DNA of 64,000 nt from Sycon ciliatum (taxonomy: Eukaryota; Porifera; Calcarea; Leucosolenida; Sycettidae), in NCBI RefSeq assembly GCF_964019385.1, contig NC_088644.1, forward strand, positions 19,034,170 to 19,098,169. Reading direction: 5' to 3'. The notes beneath the pieces were generated by a model. It searched no databases, was not told where the DNA came from, and saw nothing but the letters and a program-made list of their open reading frames with translations. The translations under genes and the position numbers were made by a program. Positions within the stretch are counted from its first letter, which is position 1, and each line of letters starts with the position of its first letter. Of the stretch, positions 23,901-34,396 are shown in pieces.

Positions 23901-24657
23901 GGGTCATGTGGGCTTGAACAGAACACCTGTCACCCTGGGAGGGGGAGGGGTTGTATTGTGCCACGTTTTGTCTGTTCATTCTATGCCGTTACTGTGCATT
24001 ATGCTCTATGCTTTGCATATTGTCTGTTGTGCACTATGCCATGTAGCATGGTACTTGGATGGCTGTTGTCTGGTGTGCTCCGGAATGTGTGCCATCAGGA
24101 TTGCCACTTGAAAACCCACAGCTCAATTCCACCAGGATTCAGCAGGAATTGTGCTTGGCGCTGAGCTGTGGTTTTCGCTGGTCATCCTGAAGGGTTTCAT
24201 TCCACCTGGGTTTCTGATCTCAATGATCATCAGAATATTCATGGTCCATACCATGATTCATGTCATTTATTCATTGCAATCTCATACAACTCAGGAGGAG
24301 GGGGGGGGGGGCATGTATCATAATGTACCAGTACGGGAGACAGGCATGCATAAACTAGGATTAGATGAATCACGATGAATAATGCATGAAGGGGAGGGAT
24401 CCCAGGAGCTCCAGTGTACAGCACACATCTTGCACGTGCTACATGTACGTCACCACCTGCGTGTACATGTAGATCACAGTCAATGGTCACCTAGTACCTG
24501 GGGGAGGGCCTACAGGGGGCTGGAATACCCCGGATTGCACGAAATACCCGATTCCTGTAATACCCATACTATACTGGCCATAGCCTTTTACGTGCACATA
24601 CATGTACTAGTACATATACGGGTACATGTACATATGGGTACCGGGTGGCCGAATGGT

Positions 24658-25332
24658 GTTTTTCTGAAAAATAATGCCTTTCGGAGTGGAAAAATGGGAC
24701 GCGATCATGCACAATCGAGTAAATAGTTTGACCATGACTTCGCAGCGCATGCTCGAGTCGAGACAAGATTTGAGGAACTAGTGGACTTGCGGATTTGTTT
24801 TGACATTGGTGGTTTTTGGATAGCTTGGTTCTCCCGCCGACGTGTCGTGGAGATGAAGACGCGGGACAGTAATCCGTCACCCACGACGCGGCCTCTCATT
24901 CTGCGTACTGGACGATTCAAGAAGCCGAGGAGGGGGACGCTTCGCAAGCTCAAACGATCGATCGAGTTCCTGAAAAACGAAGGGCGATCTCCGCCACTGG
25001 ATAATCCGATTTGACTCCCGCGAAGAGGTCGTTCAGTGCCCCTCTTCACGGTCGACGAATCGTTCATCTCAGGTATCTGGCTGTGGGTTTGTCTGCGTGC
25101 CAGAATCCTGGATGTGGCAAACCTCTGGCGCTCATTGATTGCGTTGAAGAGAAGTAAAGAGGTACGACCTGGGCAGCGTACTTGTCATTCCGTGTCAGCA
25201 GTGTGGGATGGAGAATTTTATAGATACAGACTGATAGCCCTGTAACTGCTCCACACCCTGGCCCCCGTGCTTCCACAAGCAACACCAAAGCTGCTTTGGG
25301 TAAGTGTGTTTTCAATCTCATAAGCCATGATA
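24658..25332. other. unique spacer right of copy A
   Basis: Open frames exist on both strands (for example 24705-25067 minus and 24781-25014 plus). Both are basic and unrecognised. The plus frame contains a Lys/Arg-rich run (RFKKPRRGTLRKLKRS). No splice-supported gene was found. Confidence 0.3.
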
Positions 25333-25573
25333 AGGCCACCTAGAATTAATTCGTTGTTTCGGGTCACTTCACTCATCCCGGTACCAGGCGCGCAGGGTTG
25401 ATCGGTCGGGTTTATTTTTTTATTTATTTTTTATTTTGGTTACTGCCATGTACATGTACAATTGTGCATAGTCGAATAGCTTTTGTCCATCAAGACAGTC
25501 GATCAAATCATGCCTGTAGACGATCCAGCGCAGTCATTGTCCCATCAGATCCAGGTCCCTTCCAGGACCAGAC

Positions 25574-25710
25574 TGCTATGTATACGTCATACTTCATAAT
25601 ATGATGACTCCTCTTTTCTCTATCATACTGAGCATGCGTCATAACAACATGGTCTTTTGTCCGTCACTACTCTATGAACTGTTTGTGTGTCTGTGAGGTC
25701 CGACACAACA
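25574..25710 (+). repeat. Gy1 5' LTR (137 bp)
   Basis: It begins TGCTATGTATACGTC, ends GACACAACA (TG...CA borders) and matches the 3' LTR throughout by eye. At 137 bp it is unusually short for Ty3/gypsy. Confidence 0.95.
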
Positions 25711-25799
25711 ATGGCGACGAAGTTGGGATGAATTTGTTTTGGTCGTTTTACCTTACTGTGTATTTAGCTACTTACCTGTAGCTGTGCTATTTCTGCATC

Positions 25800-27000
25800 A
25801 TGGCAAAGGCCACGATAGAGCCGTTCGACGGCGGAGACTTTGAGGAATACCAGGAAAGACTAAATTTTTTTTTCATTGCCAATGAAATTGGACAATTGGC
25901 GTCCAGTGCGTCAAACGCGGATAAGGTGAAAGCTGACAAGCGCATGACGGCTTACCTTATTTCTCTACTGTCGAAGACTGTTTACTCGACGTTGAAGACC
26001 CTGTGCTTGCCAAAAAACCCGACGGATTTCAAGTACTCCGAGATCGTTGACAAGCTGAAAGTACATTACAAGGTGAAAACCTCACGGACGACGGCGACAC
26101 ACAAGTTCCGTCAATGTGTTCAAGGGCCCTCGGAGAGTGTTACTGATTATTCTCATAAACTCCAGCGCTGTGCTGTAGAGTGCAAGTTCGGCGATCATTT
26201 GGACAGAGCTCTTTGTGATCAGTTTGTGGCTGGGCTGCGCGATCTAGACACACGCAAATTTATTTTGTCAAAGCCGGACGACGACGTAAAGTCATTTCAG
26301 AACGTATTTCAACTGGCGTTGACGGAGGAGACGGCAGGTCTGTTTGCTCGTACTCTACAGGCCAGTGGGAGCGCCAGGGACCAAGTCCAAGATGACGGAG
26401 TGCACGAGTTGCGGACGAGGCACTCGTCGGACAAGCACAAATTTCAGTCAAAGTCCAAGTCCAAAACACCCACTACTAAGTCTAAGGCATGTTATCGTTG
26501 TGGTGCCGCCAGCCATTTGGCCACTGCGTGTCAGCACAAAGACACTCGCTGCCGACACTGCCACAAGACTGGCCATCTGGAGCGGGTGTGTCTGTCCAAG
26601 AAACGCCAGCAAGATTGTCATCAACTCCAGGAGACGATCAGTTCTGATGATGGTGAGAGCGTTCCTATGTACCATGTATATACTGAATGTGTGAATGCTA
26701 CTAGTACTACTAAATCGAATGCACCTCTGTACGTACCTGTGGAAATTAATGGTGTGACTGTAGAAATGGAGGTCGACACAGGCAGTGGTGTAACGATACT
26801 CACAGAGAAAGATTTTCAACAGTGCAATGGCGATTTGAATACATTGCAGAAATCTACAGTCATTCTCAGAGGATTTTCTGGTGCCGAAATTAAATGCATT
26901 GGGGAATTTCCAGTACCTGTCACGATTAACGGGAAAACTGAATCTGTTACTGTACGCGTTGTTGCAACTGAGGGTCCCTCCTTACTGGGTCGTGATTTAC
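25800..27000 (+). CDS. Gy1 Gag and protease part of Gag-Pol
   Basis: The first 400 codons of the Gy1 polyprotein. Residues 1 to about 200 form the capsid-type Gag region. Two CCHC zinc knuckles follow (residues 231-244 CYRCGAASHL and 251-264 CRHCHKTGHL), which bind the element's RNA. The aspartic protease motif DTGS is at 326-329, with a LLGRDLL block near 395. The open frame physically continues to 27173, but the last 57 codons come from the inserted TTAA element. The ATG at 25800 is 89 bp inside the LTR. Confidence 0.9.
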
Positions 27001-30000
27001 TTAAAGGGGCACTCCGGCTTCATTTTCGACGCCGAGTTTTCGATGCCAAGACGAAGGTAGGTGAAAGAGAAGACCCCTCGAACAAGAACGAGTCTCCAGA
27101 AGCGATCGAGTCGAGCAGGAAGACGACTTTTGAATTTCGCCGAGCAAGCGCTGATGACGTAATGAGGGATTAGCTTGCCAGTGGAAATGCATCTGCGCAC
27201 ATACATTTCACACACTTTTTGGCCAATTTTCAATCAAAGAGGAGGTTGTTTTCTATGTTCTCTCAACGTCGTGAGCGATCCCGTCTTCTATACCCTTCCA
27301 GGTACCCTGAAGGTCCTCCAGAGGAGAATTTATCTCCAGCAAAGCGTTGTTGATCCGCTAAATTCGTCTCGAGACATATTCAACCAGTGCAGTGCTGATA
27401 AATGTAGAATATTGAATCTGTGATAATTGTCGACGATCGAGAGAGAGGTTGATAGCCGCTGTCGCAGGGAAAGTGAAGCTGCTGGAAGTAACGACGGGGA
27501 GCCCGTTTGTATCACCTGAACAACCAGACTTCAAAGCAGCTTGACCAAATCGGAGGGTGCCTCGTTGCTTATCGTGAATATTACACCGACATGAATTACT
27601 ACAATTACAAGTATACTGGTGAGTTTTTATCTTGTTCTGTTCGTATGCTAGTACCCTGGCCTGGAGTTCTCGTTAGCAAATTCCAATTCCCTGGCGCTTT
27701 CTAAACATTCCGTGTAGTACTGAATACGTGATCAAGGATATGCATTTTATAAAAAAATTCTATTTTCCAAATAGAGCGTTTGTAGAGAAATGGTTGCCCA
27801 AATACAACAAAATTGATTCTGCAGTTCTACAACTTGTACTGAAATCCAGTCGAAGTAAAAATGATTCTTCATGACAGTTGGGGTCAATGAAATCTGATCC
27901 AGGCATAACGAATAGTGACGCCTGTGACCCCGGGAACGAATGCCCATTTGGTGGGGGATACCAAAGTACTCGAAAGTGGTGCGTGTTTCAATGTGGCATT
28001 TGGAAGTTATATATGATCTCTGGTCAATGCAACATACGATAGCCATCATGAATTGCAGGCCTCGAACGCAACTCGGACCAGAATTGGCAGTTCCCTAAGT
28101 TAGATGCTTTATAATTCCATGGCCCTAGCTGTAGTTATAGAGGTTTTTTGCACATTATTCTTATAGTCGATAGGTTTATACTGATGGCTACAAACAACGG
28201 CAGTTCAAACTTCACTGATGTGTTTATGAGCTGAGAGATTTCTCTCCACTATTTCTGTTGTGCACACAGGTCTGTCCAATATGCATTGACCGTATTGGGC
28301 ATGGTATCTGCTCTGAGAAGGGAATCGCTGGAGCCACAGTCCAACTGGACAGGCTTTCAAGAAACAGAGAGGAGCCATCTTTGCAAGCTGATACCTGATG
28401 TGTACCGGCAGAATTCTCACGAGATACCTTACGGACTACGTCTGGTGTATACTTCATAGTACTCCTTCGACTACTGTCTAGAATAAAGTCGACTGAAACA
28501 AGTTCAAACAACTCTGGCTTCAAACGAGCCGTCGATTAGACAAACAAAACATTCTCTCATAATACTAGAGCACTCTGACAACTCCCGACCTATTCCTAAC
28601 GATTGCCACCGCTTATAAATATGTAGAGTGCTGATTGGAATGTGCTCATAATCTCAACAATTCAGTGCTATAATTATTTGAACAATGTGTTAGAAATTAT
28701 TCCACTTTTCCTTCCATGAATGTTGTATCCACATATAATCCACAGTGCTGCAAAGTTTCAGAGTTCTCAGGGTATCAAACAAAATTATTTCAAATACAGT
28801 GAAATTGTTCGTAGACATTATAGCGTAACTTGTAGTTCCCTGGTCCTTTTCTTTGCTATAAATTAATCCTTTGCTCTCTAGCCGCCGGCGAGTTCAACAG
28901 TGAAATTGTTAGTTCATATTTATAATGTGGGTATGTAGGAGGGGGGGGGGGGGGAGGGGGGTTGAACATATTTCTATATAAGGGACCTGCAACTGTAATA
29001 CCACAGTATAGTAGCCGGCAAATATGTAGAAAACAGAAATGCATGTTCCCATCATTGTACATGGACTGGCGCAGCAGGCCGAAGCTATCAGCCAGAACAG
29101 GATTTACAATCACCTAGAGATACTTGAGCTATTCCAGTATTCTCCGTGAGCTGTCCCATTCCACAATGGTTCATGCCACCATTATTTCTGGTAGTATCCA
29201 TGTGCATAGTTCCAAGACCATCTCGGATTCTTCAGCAATTTGTGCCACGGCTCGGTCACTGGGGCTGTCAAACTTCCCATCACAAATGAACTTCAATTTC
29301 TCATCTGTTTCAAGTATATGTACTGCCATGACTTGACCATGCTTCATCCACAGCCATGGGCGAAAATTGTGGCGTTGAATTCCATAGCGCACCTTCCTGC
29401 TGCCATGCAGGAGTATGTTGAGAGAAGTGAACATATTTTTACTAAAAAACAACAGCCACTGAAGAGGATAGCAAATAGCCTTGGGTGAATTTCCCGCAGC
29501 TACACGTTGTTGGTAGGTCTACTGGTCCGTCTCCATATCGTCAAGTTCAGAAATCACCTGTACTACACTACACATCTTGTAGAAGGGATCCTGATCGAAT
29601 AATTTTCTGGTCATAACATTCACTAAACTGAGGGCGAGACAAATAGTCAGTACTCCCCGATTCCGTCAATCTGCTTTGAAGTCTGGATGCTCATGTGATG
29701 CTAACAAGCTCCCCGTCGTTACTTCCAGCAGCTTCACTTTCCCTGCGACAGCGGCTATCAACCTCTCTCTCGATCGTCGACAATTATCACAGATTCAATA
29801 TTCTACATTTATCAGCACTGCACTGGTTGAATATGTCTCGAGACGAATTTAGCGGATCAACAACGCTTTGCTGGAGATAAATTCTCCTCTGGAGGACCTT
29901 CAGGGTACCTGGAAGGGTATAGAAGACGGGATCGCTCACGACGTTGAGAGAACATAGAAAACAACCTCCTCTTCGATTGAAAATTGGCCAAAAAGTGTGT

Positions 30001-30209
30001 GAAATGTATGTGCGCAGATGCATTTCCACTGGCAAGCTAATCCCTCATTACGTCATCAGCGCTCGCTCGGCGAAATTCAAAAGTCGTCTTCCTGCTCGAC
30101 TCGATCGCTTCTGGAGACTCGTTCTTGTTCGAGGGGTCTTCTCTTTCACCTACCTTCGTCTTGGCATCGAAAACTCGGCGTCGAAAATGAAGCCGGAGTG
30201 CCCCTTTAA
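27001..30209. mobile_element. TTAA-flanked DNA transposon with about 515-bp inverted repeats, inserted in Gy1
   Basis: TTAA at 27001-27004 and 30206-30209 flank an element whose arms (27005 to about 27520 and about 29690 to 30205) are near-identical inverted copies starting AGGGGCACTCCGG. The interior is about 2.2 kb, with a poly-G tract (28939-28965) and no intact transposase. A minus-strand frame at 29171-29452 has a CDGKFDSP motif that loosely recalls Kolobok-type transposases; this is weak. The TTAA target and long arms fit Kolobok or piggyBac. The reading frames of Gy1 on both sides would be in register without the insert and one TTAA. Confidence 0.88.
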
Positions 30210-33051
30210 CGTGTTCACTCTTCCCTGGAAACAAATGTTAGCCGAGAAGGTCCATCGTACCCTGGGTACTGACCAATTTCAGAAAGAGTTCCCTGCACTA
30301 TTCGATCACTCGACATTGGGAAAAATGAATGGCGTTCAGATACACTTGCATGTGGATGATGGGAAGCCAAGGTTTTGCAAACCTCGTTCGGTACCTTTTC
30401 ATATTCGGGAACAGTATGAGGCTTCTCTTGACAAGCTCGAACGGGACGGTGTTATTCAGAAAGTTACGCACTCAGACTGGGCAGCTCCTACAGTGCCTGT
30501 GAGAAAACCTGATGGCTCCATCCGGGTATGTGGTGATTACTCCGTTACCATCAACAAATGCTCCAAAATGGATCACCACCCACTGCCAACACTAGACGAA
30601 ATGCTTACCAAGCTATGTGGGGGTGAAAGGTTCACTAAACTGGATCTCTCCCAAGCATACCATCAGCTAGAGCTATCACCAGAATCCCGAGTCTATACTA
30701 CTATCAACACACACCGTGGTTTGTACGAATTTACTAGATTACCGTTCGGAGTAAATTCAGCAGTTTCAATTTTCCAACGAACCATGGAAAATTTACTAGC
30801 GGGTCTTCCGGGTTGCGTCGTGTATATCGATGACATCCTTGTCACTGGGAAGACGGATGAGGAACACGCACAGAATTTGCGGCGAGTCTTACAACGACTT
30901 GAGGACGCTGGCATGAAATTGAAACACAGCAAAATTGAATTCATGTCGGATGTTGTGGTCTACTTGGGTCACAAAATATCAGCGCGTGGTGTACAACCTA
31001 CAGATGAACGGATCGATGCATTGAAAAGCGCGAAACCACCCAAAGACGTAGCGGAATTGCAATCTTTCATTGGGTCTGCTAACTATCTACGGCGATTTAT
31101 TCCACATTTTGCTGAGCAAATGGCACCACTCTATACTCTGTTAAAACGGGATACTAAATGGAACTGGGGTCCCACAGAACAACAGGCATTTGAACAGATA
31201 CGCAATGCTATGAGTACCGATGCAATGCTCAGTCATTTCTCCATGACCAAGAATGTGGTTTTACAAGTCGATGCCTCAGGTTTCGGACTGGGCGCTGTGT
31301 TGCTACAAGAGGATGAGGATGGTTTCTTGCGTCCTGTAGCCTATGCTTCCCGGGTTCTTACCGCTCCGGAAAAGAATTACTCACAAATCGAACGTGAGGC
31401 TCTTGCTTTGGTTTTTGGTGCGAATAAGTTTCGACAATACCTATTGGGCAAATCGTTCACACTCAGAACGGATCATAAGCCGTTGCTCTCACTATTTGAT
31501 CCACACAATGCAGTGCCTACGCTTACATCAACCCGTTTAAAGAAATGGCGTTTGGTGTTATCCGCTTACGATTACCGGCTTGAATTTGTCAAGGGAAAAG
31601 AGAACATTTTCGCTGATTACTTGTCACGTAAACCAACCATGAATGTACCATCAGTTGAGGAGAGTGTTACGGAGGAAATCCTACACTTTGAAACGGAGAA
31701 TATTCTCACTGCAGATACAGTAGCTACGGAAACTAGAAAGGATCCTACTCTTACTCAGGTTATGCAATACGTAAAATTTGGGTGGCCTGTTAATGTTGAT
31801 ACCAAATTGCAACCTTACTACTCACGGCGATTTGAGCTTACTGTACAAAATGGTGTACTGATATGGGATTCTCGTGTGGTTATTCCGAATTCCTTACAAC
31901 ACCTTCTATTGCAGGATTTACACTCAGAGCACACCGGAATTGTGCGTATGAAGAGAATGGCTAGGCAATATGTATGGTGGCCTGGTCTGGATAGTCACAT
32001 TGAGAATACCGTGAAATTATGCAGGCTTTGCCAGGAGAATGCCAAGAAGCCAGCAAAGGACCACGGTTCTTGGTCCTGGCCAGCTGGGCCATGGAAACGT
32101 CTACACTTGGATTTTGCGGGTCCATTTCTGGGTACTATGTTCCTTGTATTGGTGGACTCGTATTCCAAATATATTGATGTCGTACCAATGAAATCTGCAA
32201 CTACTCAGGGTGTAATTACAATGTTACGTTCTAATTTTGCTATTTTTGGCTTGCCGGAGCATGTGGTCACAGATAATGGCAGCCAATTCACGAGCGCAGA
32301 ATTCAAGTCATTCTTATCCAGTAATGGCATCGTGCATACGCTAACGGCACCTGGGCATCCTGCCACTAACGGTTTGGCCGAACGCTATGTGGGACATTTC
32401 AAATCTAAAGTCAAGCTCCTGACATCAGAGACTGATTTGTCCTCTGCCTTGTACCGGTTCTTACTCACTCATCGCACTACACCTACGGTGAGTGGCAAGT
32501 CACCTGCAACTCTACTAATGAATCGTCAGCCACGAACAAGGTACGATCTACTACATCCGACTACTGCAGCCGCTTTGGATCAGCAAGTGCGTTCATTTCA
32601 ACAGAATTGCTCGAATACTCCCGAGTATAGTGTTGGTGATGCTGTCTATGCACTGAATTTCAGCAATTATGGGTCGAAGTGGGTACCAGGCGTCGTTCTC
32701 AGTATTGTCAGCCCCATGAATTACCGTATTCAGGTTGACGAAGTGGTGTGGAAACGCCATCGGAATCAATTACGGCCTCGTTCCATCCCGGGTGCAATGA
32801 TTCCCAGTCTGCAACCTCCAGCTGAAGTGGTGGATTCATCGTCTGTGCCGACTCCGCCTATGTCGGTACCACCAGCTGTGACATCTACGCCGCCGGATGA
32901 AACACCGGCTCAGTCAACAGCACCTTCTACTCAGGCACCTATAACGCCCGATCTGTCGGCTGCGCCGGCTCCTCATAGTTTGCCGAAACAGCCTGAGCGT
33001 ACACAGCCCCGTCGAAATGTTGGTAAACCGTTGCGTTATCGTAATGGCTAA
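30210..33051 (+). CDS. Gy1 Pol: reverse transcriptase, RNase H, integrase
   Basis: This is the rest of the Gy1 polyprotein. The open frame begins at 29944 inside the inserted element, so the first 88 codons are foreign. Numbering from that start, the RT block CGDYSVTINK is near 196 and the catalytic YIDD at 294-297. RNase H starts near QVDASGFGLG (D443). The integrase HHCC finger uses H660, H663, C693 and C696, and its D-D-E triad is D723, D777, E813. All are present, so the enzymes look intact apart from separation from Gag. A proline-rich tail follows the integrase. No chromodomain is visible. Confidence 0.92.
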
Positions 33052-33398
33052 GTGTACAGTACATGTGCTGACCAGTCGTGACTGATACCGAACACTTTTT
33101 GTAATGTGGATTATGGCCTGGTTTGTGAATACTGATTCTGGACTTTTGAGATCATTCTATTCGCATGTGCATGTATTTCCTTGTACCGGTCTCTGCATAG
33201 TCTATTCGCTGTGCATGACAATTACATTAATCTAGACAGTGCTCTGGGCACATGTGCATGTTTGTCCGCATAATTTATTTTCTATAATGCATTCTGTTAT
33301 GAGCACTGTCCCAGTGTCAGCAAATATTGATTGCATGCCTTTGTACATATTTCTGCTTGCTGTGTTGCTCCATATACCTCCGCTTTGTGGGGGAGGAT

Positions 33399-33535
33399 TG
33401 CTATGTATACGTCATACTTCATAATATGATGACTCCTCTTTTCTCTATCATACTGAGCATGCGTCATAACAACATGGTCTTTTGTCCGTCACTACTCTAT
33501 GAACTGTTTGTGTGTCTGTGAGGTCCGACACAACA
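33399..33535 (+). repeat. Gy1 3' LTR (137 bp)
   Basis: Same sequence as 25574-25710 by eye. It is preceded by the purine tract at 33386-33398 and followed by the target duplicate CAGAC. Confidence 0.95.
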
Positions 33536-33839
33536 CAGACCTTGGCCTCGCTGGCAAAGGAGTCTGAGAAGCAGCTCTCACCTTGCAAACGTCTGTCAAA
33601 GAGCGACGCGGTGGCGGAGCTGATGCTGTTTCAGGACCGATTGCGGATCGGAGATGTGCTATTATTAGGCGCGTGTGTACATGTACCGGTACATGTACAT
33701 GTACGTACATAGTCTAGTCATGTACATTTGCATGCACAATAAAAAAAAACATTTTGCGGTCGGGTGAAAAAAGACGGTCGGTCGGGTGACCCGAAACAAC
33801 GAATTGATTCTGGGTGGCCTAAGATTTATTCATGTCGAT

Positions 33840-34260
33840 ATTAATTTTGCGAGTCATTGCCACCCTATGGCTATGGAAATGTATGAGCACACTGTATGCG
33901 CGGCGGCCGTGAGCGTGTGTGTGTTTGCATAGACCTGCATGTTTGTGCATGTGTGCACCATACGCATGTATGAACATGCACATGCATATGCGCTCATGTG
34001 CATGTGGACGTGCCCTTGCACACATACTATACACACGTGCATGACCGCTCCCAGGACATGTTGGTGTGACATGTGTATGCTGGCATCTCCACTCATGCAC
34101 ATGAGTGTGCACATGCATGTGGGTGGATACGCACACGTGCGTGAATGTATGTGTGTGTACGTGCGTGCGCGTGTGTTCTATTGCGTGTGAGAGCATGTGT
34201 GTGTGTGTGTATGTGTGTATGTGTGCACGCATGTGTGTATCGATGGTGTGCATTTTTGTG
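33840..34260 (+). repeat. TG/CATG-rich alternating purine-pyrimidine tract
   Basis: About 400 bp of imperfect TG/CA and CATG words, ending in (TG)n near 34196-34230. The His-, Thr- and Cys-rich frames on both strands are products of the repeat. Alternating purine-pyrimidine DNA of this kind can adopt Z-form. Confidence 0.75.
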
Positions 34261-34396
34261 ATTGGTGAACACTCTGATACCTAAACCGCGATACCGGAGC
34301 TCCCAAGCTACAGCCTCAGATTGATTTATAGTTCATCGTTGGGAATGAGTTCGGCGAATGTTGCGGCACTAGCTGACATTGTCGAAGCTCGCCCTG

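Larger units (their letters stand above)
14535..24657 (+). repeat. segmental duplication, copy A (10.1 kb)
   Basis: This block matches 42940-53025 in the same orientation over its whole length, at roughly 97-98 percent by eye. The left edge lies in a palindrome-rich AAATAATAATA tract and the right edge after GGGTGGCC. Differences include seven versus one copies of a 12-bp repeat (16595), an 8-bp exon insertion (23325 region), about 90 bp present only here (near 22008-22097) and about 150 bp present only here (near 24437-24585). I see no complete gene inside. Exon-like segments are listed separately. Outside the edges the two loci share nothing I can see. Confidence 0.95.
25574..33535 (+). mobile_element. 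Ty3/gypsy LTR retrotransposon Gy1 (disrupted)
   Basis: This is a complete element: 5' LTR 25574-25710, gag-pol from 25800, 3' LTR 33399-33535. The 5-bp target duplication is CAGAC (25569-25573 and 33536-33540). The LTRs look identical, so insertion was recent. Just inside the 5' LTR, TGGCGACGAAGTTGGG (25712-25727) is the expected primer-site position; I cannot name the tRNA. A purine tract TGTGGGGGAGGAT precedes the 3' LTR. Gag-pol is one reading frame, with no envelope gene and no chromodomain. The frame is interrupted at a TTAA by the element at 27001-30209. Confidence 0.95.
25333..33820. mobile_element. MITE-like element split by gypsy element Gy1
   Basis: A 35-bp terminal inverted repeat starting AGGCCACCTAGAATTAATTC lies at 25333-25367. 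Its complement is at 33786-33820, with two mismatches. Removing Gy1 leaves about 520 bp between them, the size of a non-autonomous DNA transposon. A frame runs across the Gy1 target site on both sides (PSDPGPFQD before, TLASLAKESEKQ after), so this element may contain a short coding or pseudo-coding segment. No clear target duplication was found. Confidence 0.65.

Noticed and set aside
29171-29452. confident Kolobok transposase call
   Set aside because: Only the CDGKFDSP words recall the family. The residues after it do not follow the expected pattern, so it is kept as a weak hint.
29944-30209. a separate N-terminal domain for the Gy1 Pol protein
   Set aside because: These 88 codons lie in the inverted repeat of the inserted TTAA element and also occur mirrored at 27005-27270.
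33819-34253. 144-codon His/Thr-rich minus-strand frame
   Set aside because: It is produced by the TG/CATG simple-sequence tract.
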